Below, one piece after another: positions 5,825-13,260 of a stretch of 19,628 bases of DNA. The notes beneath the pieces are model-generated. The model saw only the letters and a program-made list of their open reading frames with translations, was not told the DNA's origin and ran no database searches. The stretch is from the NCBI GenBank assembly GCA_003155175.1, contig PMFP01000021.1:11455-31082 (forward strand), in the 5' to 3' direction. The stretch comes from Vulcanimicrobiota bacterium (lineage in GTDB: Bacteria > Vulcanimicrobiota > Vulcanimicrobiia > Vulcanimicrobiales > Vulcanimicrobiaceae). Every line of letters starts with the position of its first letter. Position 1 is the first letter of the stretch. The translations under genes were made by a program, and so were the position numbers.

Positions 5825-7138
5825 CAGAATACCGCCCTCAAGGCGCCGCCTCGATTCCACGTCCTGGCCAAGCCCTCGGGATCGCTGTGCAATCTCGACT
5901 GTTCGTACTGCTTCTTCCTGGATAAGGAGGCGCTCTATCCGGGGAGCCGCTTCCACATGAGCGACGAGATCCTGGAGAAGTACATCGTTCAGCTCATCGA
6001 GGGCCACCGGTCGAACGAGGTCACGGTGGCGTGGCAGGGCGGCGAGCCGACGATCATGGGCGTGGATTTCTTCCGCCGCGCGATCGCTCTCCAAGAGAAG
6101 TACAAGAAGCCGGGCATGACGTTCGAGAACACCATGCAGACCAACGGTACGCTGCTGACCGACGAGTGGTGCGAGTTCTACAAAGAGAACGACTTTCTCA
6201 TCGGGCTGAGCATCGACGGGCCGCGCGAGCTTCACGACGCCAATCGCGTCGACAAGGGCGGCAAGGGAACGTTCGACAAGGTGATGCGCGGGCTCGCGCT
6301 CTTGCAGAAGCACGGCGTCGAGTTCAACATCCTCACAACCGTCAATCGCATCAACGGCGACCGTCCGCTCGAGGTCTACCGCTTCTTGCGCGACGAAGTC
6401 AAGACGACGTGGATGCAGTTCATCCCCATCGTCGAGCGGATCAACGACGACGGCCGGACGGTCTACCAGAAGGGCGACACGGTATCGGAGCGGTCGGTCA
6501 AGCCGGAACAGTTCGGGGCGTTCTTGAATGCGATCTTCGACGAGTGGGTGCACCACGACGTCGGCAATATCTTCGTGCAGACGTTCGAGGCGGCCGCCCG
6601 CAGTTGGCTCGGGATGCCGTCTGGAATGTGCGTCTTCGAACCGACCTGCGGGGCCGGCATCGCGATCGAGCATAACGGCGACCTATACTCGTGCGATCAC
6701 TTCGTCGAGCCCGACTACCTGTTAGGCAACGTTCAAAACGAACAAATGATCGACATGCTCGCTTCGGACTTCCAGGTGAAGTTCGGCCGCGACAAGCTCG
6801 ATACGCTTCCGAAGTACTGTCTCGAATGCGACGTACGCTTTGCGTGTAACGGCGAGTGTCCGAAAAATCGTTTCATCGAGACGCCCGACGGGGAGCCTGG
6901 GCTCAACTACCTCTGCGCGGGCTACAAGGCGTTCTTCCACCATATCGACGTGCCTATGCGGATGATCGGCGACCTCATCAAACGCAACGCACCGGCCGAG
7001 AACGTGGTGCCGATGCTCGCCAAAATGGAAGCGCAATGGGCGTCCACGGCCGGAAGAAACGATCCGTGCCCATGCGGCAGCGGCGCGAAGTACAAGAAAT
7101 GCCACGGCCTTCGCGCCGCCGAGGCGCAGCATGGGTAG
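5804..7138 (+). CDS. Anaerobic sulfatase-maturating enzyme-type radical SAM/SPASM protein with C-terminal SEC-C motif
   Basis: Enzymes of this type oxidise an active-site Cys or Ser of sulfatases to formylglycine using SAM radical chemistry. The radical SAM cluster motif is CNLDCSYC (Cys29, 33, 36), followed by WQGGEPT (78-84) and LSIDGPRELHD (135-145). The SPASM domain supplies Cys276, 282, 297, 339, 342, 348, 352 and 371, with spacing very close to the characterised clostridial enzyme. Asp298, next to Cys297, matches its proposed base. An added tail, GRNDPCPCGSGAKYKKCHG (417-435), is a SEC-C zinc motif. The ATG at 5804 (444 residues) is preferred for its GGAAGG Shine-Dalgarno 7 bp upstream; ATG 5789 would add five residues. 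No sulfatase is encoded nearby, so the substrate may be elsewhere or may not be a sulfatase. The gene overlaps the next one by 8 bp. Confidence 0.9.
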   Translation: MHPGLSSQNTALKAPPRFHVLAKPSGSLCNLDCSYCFFLDKEALYPGSRFHMSDEILEKYIVQLIEGHRSNEVTVAWQGGEPTIMGVDFFRRAIALQEKYKKPGMTFENTMQTNGTLLTDEWCEFYKENDFLIGLSIDGPRELHDANRVDKGGKGTFDKVMRGLALLQKHGVEFNILTTVNRINGDRPLEVYRFLRDEVKTTWMQFIPIVERINDDGRTVYQKGDTVSERSVKPEQFGAFLNAIFDEWVHHDVGNIFVQTFEAAARSWLGMPSGMCVFEPTCGAGIAIEHNGDLYSCDHFVEPDYLLGNVQNEQMIDMLASDFQVKFGRDKLDTLPKYCLECDVRFACNGECPKNRFIETPDGEPGLNYLCAGYKAFFHHIDVPMRMIGDLIKRNAPAENVVPMLAKMEAQWASTAGRNDPCPCGSGAKYKKCHGLRAAEAQHG

Positions 7139-8399
7139 GAAGGCTTTGCGGCAAACGACGCGACCCATCGTGCCCTCGTCGTTAAGCCCCGCGCCGGGAG
7201 AAGATGTCTTGCCTTTCTTTCGCCGTTTAGGTGTATTTCGCGTTGGTGCGTGCCTTGCGACCGTCGCGCTGGCGTTGCCGTCGTGCGGATCTGCCTCCGT
7301 TCCCCCCGCACCCTTCGTCGCGTCGCCGGGGTGCGTTCCGGCATCCGAGGGCGCGACGTCGAGAACCGCCCAGTTGCAGACGGTCCTTGCATCCGCGATG
7401 AAGACCTATAATCTGCGAGCCGTCATCTTCAGCGCGGATCAGAACGGGAAACCGATCCTACGGATCGCGCTCGGCCGGTCGACTCCCGGCGTGCCGGCAT
7501 CGACGGCGATGCACTTTCGCATCGGCGCGATGGGCTGGCAGTACTTGGCTCAACTCATGCTGATGATGTCCGACCGCAAGCAGATATCCCTTACGGATCC
7601 GGTCTCCAAATGGTACCCGCAATATCCGTACGTTCAAGGCGCCACGCTGCGCATGCTCGCGGCGTCCAGCACCGGGTTCGGCGACTACATCACGCCGCCG
7701 GCTTTTGCAAACGACGTTGAGGCGAATCCGCTCACCGTCTGGACCTCCGACCAACTCGTCGCGCGAAGCCTCCCGCCCTACCAGAACCCCGCGTTTACGC
7801 AGCCCGGAACGAACTGGGCGTACTCGCACACCGGTTTCGTGATGCTGGGCTCGATTCTCGAGCAAGTCAGCGGCAAACCGTACGCCACGCTGCTCGACGA
7901 GATGATCTTGCAGCCGCTTGCCTTGCACGATACGCAGCTGCAGTTCGATACGAATCCGCAATTGCCGGTGCTGCACACGCTGGAAGAAGGATCGTCGCGC
8001 GACACGACGTTCTTCAACCCGTCGTTCGTGTCGTGGGCCGCGCTGACGTCCAACGTATGCGACCTTGCGACCTGGACGCGGGCGTTCGGTACGGGCTACG
8101 GCTTATCGCCGGCATCGAAGGCCGAAGTCACCGCGCCGGTCAACGTCGGCCTCGGGACCAACACGGCGCAACTCTACTTTGGGCTGGGCACGATCGTCTC
8201 GCCGCCTTGGAACGAGCAAAGCGCTGCCTATTGGGGGATGTACACGTCCAACGCATACGATCCCACGACGGGCATCTCGCTCGAAGTGACGGCGTCCTTG
8301 AATCCCGGATCGTCTCCGGCGAGCAGCCCGTCCAACGCCATCCTCGAAGCGACGTCGCAGATCCTAACGCCCAGCCACCCGATGCGGTTCCCAAACTAA
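7131..8399 (+). CDS. Class C beta-lactamase-fold (serine hydrolase family) exported protein lacking catalytic residues
   Basis: Residues 85-410 follow the beta-lactamase/DD-peptidase family, with FRIG at 129-132, a YSH at 231-233 and PLALHDTQL at 262-270. The active residues are replaced. The SxxK Ser and Lys after FRIG are Ala133 and Trp136 (AMGW), the YxN motif is Tyr-Ser-His, and the expected HxG box reads YWGM. This is probably a binding or scaffold protein rather than a hydrolase. An export signal lies at residues 31-52 (RRLGVFRVGACLATVALALP, then SC), with Cys52 as a possible lipoprotein cysteine. The ATG at 7131 overlaps the maturase end by 8 bp and has GAGG 6 bp upstream. TTG 7209, preceded by GGGAG, would place the signal peptide at the true N-terminus and is a good alternative. 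Translational coupling to the maturase suggests a shared role. Confidence 0.85.
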   Translation: MGRKALRQTTRPIVPSSLSPAPGEDVLPFFRRLGVFRVGACLATVALALPSCGSASVPPAPFVASPGCVPASEGATSRTAQLQTVLASAMKTYNLRAVIFSADQNGKPILRIALGRSTPGVPASTAMHFRIGAMGWQYLAQLMLMMSDRKQISLTDPVSKWYPQYPYVQGATLRMLAASSTGFGDYITPPAFANDVEANPLTVWTSDQLVARSLPPYQNPAFTQPGTNWAYSHTGFVMLGSILEQVSGKPYATLLDEMILQPLALHDTQLQFDTNPQLPVLHTLEEGSSRDTTFFNPSFVSWAALTSNVCDLATWTRAFGTGYGLSPASKAEVTAPVNVGLGTNTAQLYFGLGTIVSPPWNEQSAAYWGMYTSNAYDPTTGISLEVTASLNPGSSPASSPSNAILEATSQILTPSHPMRFPN

Positions 8400-8419
8400 C
8401 GTTGTAGCGCCGCGAGAAC

Positions 8420-9295
8420 CTAGTGCGTGGGATAGAGGAGCGTCCAGAAGGCGCGGGCCGTCCACGTCGGTCCGCCGGCGGGGTGCACCAGGTTCACGAA
8501 AATTGCGCCGCCGAGCTGCGAGGTCGTTCCGCCGCTGGTCATAAGCTTCGAGAACGTGGGCCCTAGCGGAACGGTCCACTTGTTGTTGCCCGGTGCGTTC
8601 CAGTTTACCGTCGTCGTTGACGTTGCGCCCAGCGACCAGCCCTTCGGCAGCGTGAAGCTGGTGAACGCTTGATAGAGCGCCTGATTCACGTTCGCGCGCT
8701 CGGCATTGCCTGCGAACGACCAGATGTTGTTGGCCAGGAAACCGTAGACGACTTTCTTGGAAGACACAACGATGACGGCGGTGGGACCCGCGCCCCACTT
8801 TCCCTGGCCGGTCCAGACGCTCGTCGCAGTCGGCAGCAGCAGCGTTGGCCCGTAGCCGAGCATGACCGCGCCCTGTTTGGGAACGTAAAAGAACTGGGGA
8901 TTGATGTCGCCCAGGCCGACTTGCGGACCAACGTTCGGCGCGATTTGCGGAAGCGCGACGAACGGCGTCACGATGCGGCTGATCCACGTGTGACCGCCCC
9001 CGAGATTCGTCGGAATCACCGGCTGAACGTTCAGAACCTGTTGAATGCCCTTGTACGGCCCGTAGCTGAAATTCGCATTGTACTGGAACGGCACGCTGAT
9101 CATGCTCGCGATCGGGTTGGCCGCGGCAGCCTGCAGATCGGCTGCCTTTTGGGCGTCGGACTCCGTCGCAGCGGGTTGCGCCGGTGCGGTTGCGCCCGGC
9201 GATGCGGCGGGTGCAGGCGAGGCGTCCGGTGCGGTTTGTGCAGCGGCCGCGACCGGCATGAGCGCGGCAAGGAAGAAGACTAAAATTTTCAACAA
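8420..9295 (-). CDS. Outer-membrane beta-barrel protein of the 'neuromedin U'/transporter-like family
   Basis: A 291-residue exported protein. The signal peptide MLKILVFFLAALMPVAAAAQ is followed by an Ala/Pro-rich linker (about 21-47). The remainder has alternating beta-strand pattern, with recognisable family stretches ISVPFQYNANFSYGPYKG, LNVQPVIPTNL, GLGDINPQFFYVPK, LLLPTATSVWTGQGKWGAGP and LANNIWSFAG. The C-terminus is strand-like (ARAFWTLLYPTH). Database entries with this pattern are often labelled neuromedin U or transporter and are thought to be outer-membrane channels; the cargo is unknown. The start is TTG at 9295 with GAGG 5 bp upstream; TTG 9292 is equally possible. The gene is monocistronic, convergent with the beta-lactamase-fold gene (20 bp between stops), and preceded by a palindrome and an 11-bp repeat array. 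Confidence 0.8.
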   Translation of the reverse strand: MLKILVFFLAALMPVAAAAQTAPDASPAPAASPGATAPAQPAATESDAQKAADLQAAAANPIASMISVPFQYNANFSYGPYKGIQQVLNVQPVIPTNLGGGHTWISRIVTPFVALPQIAPNVGPQVGLGDINPQFFYVPKQGAVMLGYGPTLLLPTATSVWTGQGKWGAGPTAVIVVSSKKVVYGFLANNIWSFAGNAERANVNQALYQAFTSFTLPKGWSLGATSTTTVNWNAPGNNKWTVPLGPTFSKLMTSGGTTSQLGGAIFVNLVHPAGGPTWTARAFWTLLYPTH

Positions 9296-9317
9296 CGCGA
9301 CCTCGCTTTCGTAGCAT

Positions 9318-9335
9318 CTCGGCTGCGCAGCCGAG
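9318..9335. promoter_or_regulatory. Perfect 18-bp palindrome in the 5' leader of the outer-membrane protein gene
   Basis: CTCGGCTGCGCAGCCGAG is perfectly self-complementary over 18 bp. It begins 23 bp upstream of the TTG start. It could be a dimeric repressor operator or fold as a leader hairpin. It is not followed by a T tract, so it is not an intrinsic terminator for the upstream ABC genes. Confidence 0.4.
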
Positions 9336-9400
9336 CTCCGCGACGCAGAGCCATCGCGTATAACCGACGGATCCCGCGCGCGGACTGATGGTAATCTAGC

Positions 9401-9433
9401 AAGGCTTTGTGAAGGCTCTGGGAAGGCATCGCC
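9401..9433. promoter_or_regulatory. Three 11-bp tandem direct repeats (Pho-box-like) upstream of the outer-membrane protein gene
   Basis: Units AAGGCTTTGTG, AAGGCTCTGGG and AAGGCATCGCC start exactly 11 bp apart, with AAGGC identical in all three. On the coding (minus) strand this reads as repeated GCCTT units. The core resembles AAGGTTCTTCA in the array at 5256-5288. A fourth, slightly off-phase element, AGGTTCTTCAC (9436-9446), is identical to 5268-5278. Candidate -10 elements follow at 9388-9393 (TACCAT) or 9393-9398 (TAGATT). The period fits an OmpR/PhoB-family regulator; the identity of the regulator is unknown. Confidence 0.45.
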
Positions 9434-9523
9434 CCAGGTTCTTCACGCGCCTTTTCAGGAGCGTTCTGCGTCGCGGGCTATACTCCGCGTAAGAGGGACT
9501 CCTGCGCGCCCGGACGCGGATCG

Positions 9524-10849
9524 TCACTCCGAAAAATGGGACGGGTCGTCGGCGTCCTCGTGGAGATGCAGCAACCCGTCTCCGGAATCGTACTCGAAGA
9601 GCTCGGCGTATCGGCCCCAGTCTACCGCCGTGTTGAATTGCTGCTGCGCTTCCTCCCTCGGAAAGTACTCGTCCCAGATGTCGATGAAGAAGTCGGCAGG
9701 CATAGAGCGGTTGCGGCGTTCGCTCAAGGTGCGGACGATGGAGACGAAGATCGGCAGCCGGGCGAGCAGTTGGTCGCGGAAGAGCGGCTTCGATTCCAAG
9801 ATGGAGGCGGTCGCAAATTTTCGGCCTAGATCCGTCAACCGGACTTGACCGCCGGCGAGATCGGCGAATCCGAGAAGCGTTGCCGCTTCGAGAATGGCCA
9901 GCAGGTCGTCGGCGGTTACGGCGAGGCGGTCGGCGAGATGTGCGACGTCCTCCGTGTCGTTCGGAGTTTCGTCGAGCAGCTCCAGCAAGCCGCTGAGTCC
10001 GCCGATGCGCACGTGCGGGAGCGGGCGCGAAAACGGCGACTTGGCCTGAAGCTCTGCGGGCGTCGCCGCCGCGACGTCGAGGTCGGGGTTGGTCATGACG
10101 GCGTAAAGATGCTCGACGATATCCTTAAATCGCCGGTCGGTACGGTCGTGAGGGCGCGGAAGATCGATGCGGACTTCACCGCGAACGTGGCCCGGGTTCG
10201 AGCCGAGCACCAGGACGCGGTCGGCGAGGATCACGGCCTCCTCGATGTTGTGCGTCACGAGCAGGATGCTTCGCGACGGGAAATCGCCGGAGTTCCAGAG
10301 ATCGTCGATTTCGCCGCGCAGGTTTTCGGCCGTCAAGACGTCGAGCGCACTAAACGGCTCGTCCATGAACAGCACTTTCGGTTCGATGACCATCGCGCGA
10401 GCGCAGCCGACGCGCTGCTTCATGCCGCCGGAAAGCTCCTTGGGGTACGCTCCTTCGAAGCCGTCGAGCCCGACCATGTCGATCGCCTTGAGCGCGCGGC
10501 GGGCGCGGCTCGCGCGCGGGACGGACCTTGCCTTGAGGCCGATCTCGACGTTGTCGAGCACCGTGAGCCACGGGAGAAGCGCGAAGCTTTGAAACACCAT
10601 CGCGACGTCGTTGTTTGCTTCGACCACGGGTTGCCCGCTGCTGAGCACCGTTCCTGACGACGGGGGAATCAGTCCCGCCATGATGCGCAGGAGCGTGCTC
10701 TTTCCGCTCCCGCTTCGCCCCAGCAACGCGAGGACTTCTCCACGACGGACCGTCAGACTGACGTCGCTGAGTGCGGTGAACTCGCCCTTGGCGCCGGGCA
10801 GCGGAAAACGCTTGGAGACGTTCGTGCAGACGATCAGTTCGTCGTTCAT
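9524..10849 (-). CDS. ABC transporter ATPase, nitrate/sulfonate/bicarbonate class, with C-terminal AAA-associated domain
   Basis: A 441-residue protein. The N-terminal ATPase (about 1-265) has Walker A GRSGSGKS (44-51), Q-loop Gln87 in MVFQSFALLPW, signature LSGGMKQ (139-145), Walker B VLFMDEP with Asp163-Glu164, and H-loop His200. This is the SsuB/TauB/NrtD-like type that powers import of small anions or related solutes. Residues 280-435 form an extra domain with winged-helix-like LLDETPNDTEDVAHLADRLA and ESKPLFRDQLLARLP, matching my recollection of the AAA-associated C-terminal domain found on a subset of these ATPases. It may regulate the transporter. The ATG at 10849 overlaps the permease stop as ATGA, so the two are translated together. 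The frame stays open far upstream, but that part is the permease read out of frame. No substrate-binding protein gene is adjacent. Confidence 0.9.
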   Translation of the reverse strand: MNDELIVCTNVSKRFPLPGAKGEFTALSDVSLTVRRGEVLALLGRSGSGKSTLLRIMAGLIPPSSGTVLSSGQPVVEANNDVAMVFQSFALLPWLTVLDNVEIGLKARSVPRASRARRALKAIDMVGLDGFEGAYPKELSGGMKQRVGCARAMVIEPKVLFMDEPFSALDVLTAENLRGEIDDLWNSGDFPSRSILLVTHNIEEAVILADRVLVLGSNPGHVRGEVRIDLPRPHDRTDRRFKDIVEHLYAVMTNPDLDVAAATPAELQAKSPFSRPLPHVRIGGLSGLLELLDETPNDTEDVAHLADRLAVTADDLLAILEAATLLGFADLAGGQVRLTDLGRKFATASILESKPLFRDQLLARLPIFVSIVRTLSERRNRSMPADFFIDIWDEYFPREEAQQQFNTAVDWGRYAELFEYDSGDGLLHLHEDADDPSHFSE

Positions 10850-12576
10850 CGGGCGAAGCGGTCCTCTGCGTAGCGATACAGCCGGCGCCACAAGACGCGA
10901 TTCACGGTCACCACGAACAAGCTCATGATGCTGATCCCCAGCGTAATGCGTGCCCAATCGCCCTTCACCGTGGCGTTGGCGATGTAGGTCCCCAGTCCCG
11001 TTGCCGTGAGGGTCGTGGAACCCCACGTGACGACTTCGGAGACGATGCTGGCGTTCCACGCTCCTCCGCTGGCCGTGATGGCGCCGGTGACCCACGATGC
11101 GAAGATGCCGGGAATAATCAGGCGGCGCCAGCGCAGCCAGCCCTTCACGTCCAGGTCCGCGGTCATCTCGCGCAGCTCCGTGGGGATGCTCTGAGCGCCG
11201 GCGATGGTGTTGAACAGGATGTACCATTGCGCGCCGAGGGCCATGAGCACGATGCATCCCCAGTTGATCGGAACGTGAAACGTGATGAACGCCAGCGTCG
11301 CGAACGGGAAGATAAAGTTCGACGGGAACGACGCGAGGAACTGCACGACCGGCTGCAGCGCGCGTGCCAGCTTCGGATTGAATCCGATTGCCACGCCGAC
11401 CGGCGTCCACACCAGCGTCGCGACGACCAGGAGCAGCATCACCCGGCCGAGCGTCGCAAAGCCCAGTCCGACGACCTTGAGGACTTCGACGACCCCAACG
11501 CTGCGGACCACGAACTGCGCGGCAACGCCGACCAGCGCGATCGTCACGACGATAACGATTGCGTTGTAGATGCGATCTCCCGCCGCCGTGGATGTTGCAT
11601 CTCGCCGTGTTGGCTTGGGCGCGGTGAGCTTGTACAAGAAGGCGTTGACCGCGTCGCCCAACGGCCGCCACACCCGTTCGATCAGGCCGGGCACGATCGA
11701 ACTCCGGAGCAGATCGTAGACCCACGAGCGCGGCGGCTCGGCGGCCGCGCTTTGCTCCATGCGGAATTTGTCCGACCACGCCACGACCGGGCGCCAGAAC
11801 AGCTGATCCACGAGGAGAATGACGACCGCGATCGTAATCGCGGCCCAGATCAGCGCCGGCACGTTCTTGGCCGCGATTGCGGCGGCGACGTACGATCCGA
11901 CGCCCGGCAGCGTGTAGTTCTTGTTCAGGACGCTGATGGCTTCGCTGGCCGCGAGGAAGAACCAGCCGCCGCCGAAGCTCATCATGGCGTTCCAAACCTG
12001 TCCGATCATGGCGGCGGGAACTTCGAGCTGCGTGAAGCGTTGCCACGCCGAGAGGCGATAGAGTGCGGCGGCCTCTTCGAGCTCTTTCGGAATGCTTCGC
12101 AACGACTGGTAGAATGCGAAAGCCATGTTCCACGCTTGCGACGTGAAAATAGCAAAGATCGACGCCATTTCCAGCCCGAGGAGACTCCCGGGGAACAGCG
12201 CGATGAAACCGGTAACCGTGATCGAGAGAAATCCGAGCACCGGTACCGACTGCAAGATGTCGAGCAGAGGAATGAGCAGACGCTCGAGACGCGCGCTGCG
12301 TGCGGCGGCATAGCCGTACGCGAGCGTAAACACGATCGACCACGAGAGCGCGACGAACATCCGCAGCGTCGAGCGCGCTGCGTAATACGGAAGGTTGCGC
12401 GGGTCGAGATCTAGGTGCGGTCCGGTCGAACTAGGCTGGAAACTGACGAGCGTTCCAGCGCCGACCTTCGCGATGAGCGCCAGGGCGACCAGCGCTCCCA
12501 GGACGACGGCGAGATCGGCTAGGCCCAATGGAGAAGAGCGGCGCACGGTACCCGGTGCGGCCAGCAAATTTCGCAT
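10846..12576 (-). CDS. ABC transporter permease with two fused transmembrane domains
   Basis: A 576-residue inner-membrane protein made of two BPD-type permease domains in one chain. The first (about 60-265) has an EAA loop, LEEAAALYRLSAWQRFTQLE (167-186). The second (about 340-560) has the equivalent LREMTADLDVKGWLRWRRLI (468-487). Each EAA loop contacts one ATPase of the dimer, so one fused permease would replace the usual permease pair. About 12 hydrophobic segments are visible, with a charged linker at 270-335. ATG 12576 is used; GTG 12579 immediately before it is also possible, and neither has a clear Shine-Dalgarno. It is the first gene of the operon and is divergent from the molybdenum hydroxylase genes. 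The substrate cannot be read from sequence. Confidence 0.9.
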   Translation of the reverse strand: MRNLLAAPGTVRRSSPLGLADLAVVLGALVALALIAKVGAGTLVSFQPSSTGPHLDLDPRNLPYYAARSTLRMFVALSWSIVFTLAYGYAAARSARLERLLIPLLDILQSVPVLGFLSITVTGFIALFPGSLLGLEMASIFAIFTSQAWNMAFAFYQSLRSIPKELEEAAALYRLSAWQRFTQLEVPAAMIGQVWNAMMSFGGGWFFLAASEAISVLNKNYTLPGVGSYVAAAIAAKNVPALIWAAITIAVVILLVDQLFWRPVVAWSDKFRMEQSAAAEPPRSWVYDLLRSSIVPGLIERVWRPLGDAVNAFLYKLTAPKPTRRDATSTAAGDRIYNAIVIVVTIALVGVAAQFVVRSVGVVEVLKVVGLGFATLGRVMLLLVVATLVWTPVGVAIGFNPKLARALQPVVQFLASFPSNFIFPFATLAFITFHVPINWGCIVLMALGAQWYILFNTIAGAQSIPTELREMTADLDVKGWLRWRRLIIPGIFASWVTGAITASGGAWNASIVSEVVTWGSTTLTATGLGTYIANATVKGDWARITLGISIMSLFVVTVNRVLWRRLYRYAEDRFAR

Positions 12577-12754
12577 CACGGGCTACGCTAGCGAGCTCAT
12601 TCGTGCCGATTGCGTTACTCGGTCGAGAACGAGCCGACCTGCCTTCCTGTTCGGCTTCACGCCGTCTTTAGATTCAAGGAAGGTGGCGGCTTTCGCTCCG
12701 GCCTATGGATACGTTAGCCGTCGGCCCGTGCTGGGAAAAACTCGGCCACGAGAG

Positions 12755-12770
12755 AGCTGCGCGCGCAGCT
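12755..12770. promoter_or_regulatory. Perfect 16-bp palindrome just before the paoA ribosome binding site
   Basis: AGCTGCGCGCGCAGCT is perfectly self-complementary and ends 6 bp before the GGAGG Shine-Dalgarno (12777-12781) of the molybdenum hydroxylase operon. It could be an operator or a leader hairpin affecting initiation at GTG 12787. It lies in the 207-bp divergent region shared with the ABC transporter; no confident -35/-10 pair was found there. Confidence 0.35.
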
Positions 12771-12786
12771 GCGGCTGGAGGCCCCT

Positions 12787-13260
12787 GTGGATCTAACGCA
12801 CACCGCTCGCACGTCGCTGACGGTCAACGGACGCAAGCACGTTTTGACGCTCGACACGCGCGTGACGCTGCTCGACGCTTTGCGCGATCACCTCGGACTC
12901 ACCGGCACGAAAAAAGGCTGCGATCAAGGCACGTGCGGAGCTTGTACGGTGCTCGTGGATGGCCGGCGCATCGATTCGTGCTTGACGCTGGCGGCCATGC
13001 ACGAGGGCGCGAGCATCACGACGATCGAGGGAATTGCAGACGGCGCCGAGCTTCATCCGATACAAAAGGCCTTCATCAAGCACGACGGTTTCCAATGCGG
13101 GTATTGCACGCCCGGACAGATCGTTTCCGCCGTGGGATTGCTCACCGAGGGACACGGGCTCGACGTCGAAACGGTCCGCGTGCAAATGAGCGGCAACCTC
13201 TGCCGTTGCGGCTGCTATCCGCATATCGTCGACGCCATCTTGGAAGCGGGTGCCTCGTGA
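12787..13260 (+). CDS. paoA: Molybdenum hydroxylase, [2Fe-2S] small subunit (PaoA/YagT type)
   Basis: A 157-residue electron-transfer subunit of a xanthine oxidase-family enzyme. The plant-type ferredoxin cluster is held by Cys45, Cys50, Cys53 and Cys65 (GCDQGTCGACTV through DSC). The second, helical-domain cluster is held by Cys104, Cys107, Cys139 and Cys141 (QCGYCTPGQ and LCRCGCYPH). GTG 12787 is fixed by GGAGG 5 bp upstream. Unlike E. coli PaoA there is no twin-arginine leader, so the complex should be cytoplasmic. Its stop overlaps the next start as GTGA, the first of two such overlaps in the operon. It passes electrons from the molybdenum centre to FAD. Confidence 0.93.
   Translation: MDLTHTARTSLTVNGRKHVLTLDTRVTLLDALRDHLGLTGTKKGCDQGTCGACTVLVDGRRIDSCLTLAAMHEGASITTIEGIADGAELHPIQKAFIKHDGFQCGYCTPGQIVSAVGLLTEGHGLDVETVRVQMSGNLCRCGCYPHIVDAILEAGAS

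Noticed and set aside
7332..7346. CVPAS (residues 68-72) in the beta-lactamase-fold protein as a sulfatase-type C-x-P-x-R modification site
   Set aside because: The essential Arg is replaced by Ser, and the site is in a low-complexity region just after the signal segment; the resemblance is probably chance.
9479..9484. TATACT as a plus-strand -10 promoter element
   Set aside because: No -35 at suitable spacing and no plus-strand gene downstream; it would only drive antisense RNA to the ABC ATPase.
9524..12343. A 939-codon minus-strand open frame that could look like a giant fusion protein
   Set aside because: Only the last 441 codons from ATG 10849 encode the ABC ATPase. The earlier part is Arg/His-rich out-of-frame reading of the permease gene, kept open by high GC.
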